This document shows positions 14,367-15,384 of a DNA stretch of 15,384 nt, in pieces; positions within the stretch are counted from its first letter, which is position 1, and each line of letters begins with the position of its first letter. Source of the DNA: Lachnoclostridium sp. UBA7122 (GTDB taxonomy: Bacteria; Bacillota; Clostridia; Lachnospirales; Lachnospiraceae). The stretch spans positions 1-15,384 of the forward strand of contig DKXQ01000194.1 of assembly GCA_002493085.1 (NCBI GenBank), given 5' to 3'. A model generated the notes under the pieces. It had not been told where the DNA came from and searched no databases. It saw only the letters and a list, made by a program, of their open reading frames with translations. Both the position numbers and the translations under genes were made by a program.

Positions 14367-15134
14367 CTAACCAATGCTCCTTTCAATAACCTCTGCAGCA
14401 AGTGCTCTATATCCTTCTGCCCCTGTTGACTTTGGCTCATAAATATTTATTGGAAGCCCATGGCTTGGTGCCTCCGCAAGTCTTACATTTCTTGGTATAA
14501 TACTTTTATAAATATTCTGGTGGAGATTTTCTTTAACATTTTCCACTACCTGTAAAGATAAACAAGTCCTGGCATCATACATAGTAAAAACAACACCTTC
14601 AATTTCCAGCTTTGGATTCAGTCTATCCTTAACAAGGTCAATAGTATACATTAATTCACTTAATCCCTCAAGTGCATAATATTCACACTGTATAGGAACT
14701 AACACTGTATCCGCTGTTGTCATAGCATTAATAGTTAATATATTCAATGATGGTGGACAATCAATAATAATATAGTCATACTCTTTTCTGATTTTATCAA
14801 CCTCACTTTTCAACATATATTCTCTATTATCTTTTCCTGCTAATTCTACTTCTGCTCCAACAAGTCCCCTTTCTGATGGAACTACTGCAAGTCTTTCTAC
14901 TACAGATGGAGTAATAGCCTCTTTTATGCTTATTTCTCCCAGAAGAATCTGATAACTGGTATATTCAATATTTTCTTTGGCAATTCCAAGACCACTTGTA
15001 GTATTTCCCTGCGGATCCATATCAATCACTAATACATTTTTTCCTTTTTCAGCAAGACATGCTGATAAATTAATAGCAGTCGTTGTCTTTCCAACACCAC
15101 CTTTTTGATTAGATATCGCAATCACTCTATTCAT
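14367..15134 (-). CDS. parA: Chromosome partition ATPase ParA (Soj)
   Basis: A deviant Walker-type P-loop ATPase that binds DNA non-specifically as an ATP dimer and works with ParB in origin segregation; in B. subtilis Soj also regulates DnaA. Visible motifs: the deviant Walker A KGGVGKTT (11-18, signature K11 and K16), VIDMDPQGN with D40, IIIDCPPSLN with D125, and DARTCLS (187-193) with an Arg matching a DNA-binding residue of Soj, followed by IPRNVRLAEAPSHG (213-226). With the start at 15134 it has 255 aa, the usual Soj length. The longer frame from 15170 adds MFHVKHYERTKY, which is simply translation of the parS palindrome and the ribosome binding site, and is rejected. AAAGGA (complement of 15143-15148) lies 8 nt before ATG 15134. 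parB follows after 2 nt. No plasmid features are present, so this is the chromosomal copy. Confidence 0.96.
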   Translation of the reverse strand: MNRVIAISNQKGGVGKTTTAINLSACLAEKGKNVLVIDMDPQGNTTSGLGIAKENIEYTSYQILLGEISIKEAITPSVVERLAVVPSERGLVGAEVELAGKDNREYMLKSEVDKIRKEYDYIIIDCPPSLNILTINAMTTADTVLVPIQCEYYALEGLSELMYTIDLVKDRLNPKLEIEGVVFTMYDARTCLSLQVVENVKENLHQNIYKSIIPRNVRLAEAPSHGLPINIYEPKSTGAEGYRALAAEVIERSIG

Positions 15135-15142
15135 ATATTTTG

Positions 15143-15148
15143 TCCTTT
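15143..15148 (-). promoter_or_regulatory. Ribosome binding site fixing the parA start
   Basis: The minus strand reads AAAGGA, 8 nt upstream of ATG 15134. It sits within the longer ORF that starts at 15170 and so argues against that start. Confidence 0.75.
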
Positions 15149-15153
15149 CATAA

Positions 15154-15169
15154 TGTTTCACGTGAAACA
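15154..15169. promoter_or_regulatory. parS centromere site
   Basis: TGTTTCACGTGAAACA is a perfect 16-bp palindrome matching the bacterial parS consensus TGTTNCACGTGAAACA; one further pair extends it to 18 bp (15153-15170). It lies in the parA leader, 19 bp before the start codon, where ParB would nucleate and probably also dampen parAB transcription. Confidence 0.95.
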
Positions 15170-15170
15170 T

Positions 15171-15384
15171 ATATTATAAACTGTATTTTTCTTTTTTATT
15201 ATAGCACTATGTATTTCAAACTTCTATAATTATTCTTGAATTTTCCAATTTTTTTCAAATTGTCATATAACAAAACTATGTCCATATTTATAGAAGTCTT
15301 CCAACTAAATTATATTAATGTTACTATGAACGGCATAGACCATGAATAGTCAGGATAACTGCACAAAATAAATATTTTATAAAG
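15171..15384. other. AT-rich region upstream of parA, no gene seen
   Basis: Apart from the parA promoter this stretch shows no supported gene. A minus-strand frame is open for 24 codons from the window edge and stops near 15310. It could be the end of a gene outside the window but has no recognisable content. No DnaA-box cluster is seen. Confidence 0.5.
15198..15206 (-). promoter_or_regulatory. Extended -10 promoter of parA-parB
   Basis: The minus strand reads TGCTATAAT (complement of 15198-15206), a perfect extended -10 (TGnTATAAT). No good -35 is placed 16-18 bp upstream, which is tolerated for extended -10 promoters. The predicted start near 15191 puts parS inside the leader, about 20-35 nt downstream. 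Confidence 0.6.

Noticed and set aside
15135..15170. N-terminal extension of ParA (MFHVKHYERTKY)
   Set aside because: The codons are the parS palindrome and the ribosome binding site; the 255-aa product from 15134 matches the usual Soj length and has a well spaced AAAGGA site.

Overview
The window is AT-rich chromosomal DNA from an anaerobic, probably spore-forming member of the Firmicutes (class Clostridia). Lachnospiraceae is my best guess. Supporting signs are strong GGAGG ribosome binding sites, an ATP-type PEP carboxykinase, a CotS-like spore-coat family protein, a Soj/Spo0J-type parAB pair followed by a DUF4446-like gene, and a secreted GH25 lysozyme with clostridial Ig-like and SH3-like modules. 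The intact parS beside parAB suggests the right end lies in the origin-proximal half of the chromosome. No transposase, integrase, phage gene, CRISPR array, tRNA or rRNA was seen.

Layout, left to right. (1) 1-2285: one plus-strand gene for an exported modular lysozyme with its own promoter and two tandem terminators. (2) 2296-8870: four minus-strand genes, transcribed right to left: a CotS-like pseudokinase, a PEGA-domain exported protein or lipoprotein, phosphoglucomutase (pgcA) and glycogen branching enzyme (glgB). Gaps are 64, 52 and 21 bp, with no convincing terminator between them. (3) 9020-10720: minus-strand pckA, with a near-consensus promoter, an inverted repeat at the predicted transcript start, and a strong terminator that separates it from group 2. 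(4) 11003-12769: a plus-strand pair, a family 2 glycosyltransferase and a RelQ-type small alarmone synthetase, divergent from pckA. (5) 12862-15134: minus-strand parA-parB-DUF4446, convergent with relQ. A single long hairpin lies between the two units, and a perfect parS palindrome lies in the parA leader.

Functional reading. pckA connects C4 acids with PEP. pgcA interconverts glucose-6-P and glucose-1-P, and glgB branches the alpha-glucan, so the neighbourhood has a carbon-storage and gluconeogenesis theme; glgC, glgA and glgP are not present. The CotS-like and PEGA proteins share the strand and close spacing of the glycogen genes but have no established link to them. The glycosyltransferase/RelQ pair places a (p)ppGpp synthetase next to a cell-envelope type enzyme. 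parABS is the chromosome partition module.

Five track-style starts were examined against ribosome binding sites. pgcA, the CotS-like gene, the glycosyltransferase gene and parA all start downstream of the longest possible ORF start, and the PEGA gene uses TTG. I found nothing that I can call a new defence or mobile system. The most useful leads are the inverted repeat at the pckA transcript start, the degenerate kinase paired with a PEGA protein, the GT2-RelQ linkage, and the K/E-rich tail on GlgB.
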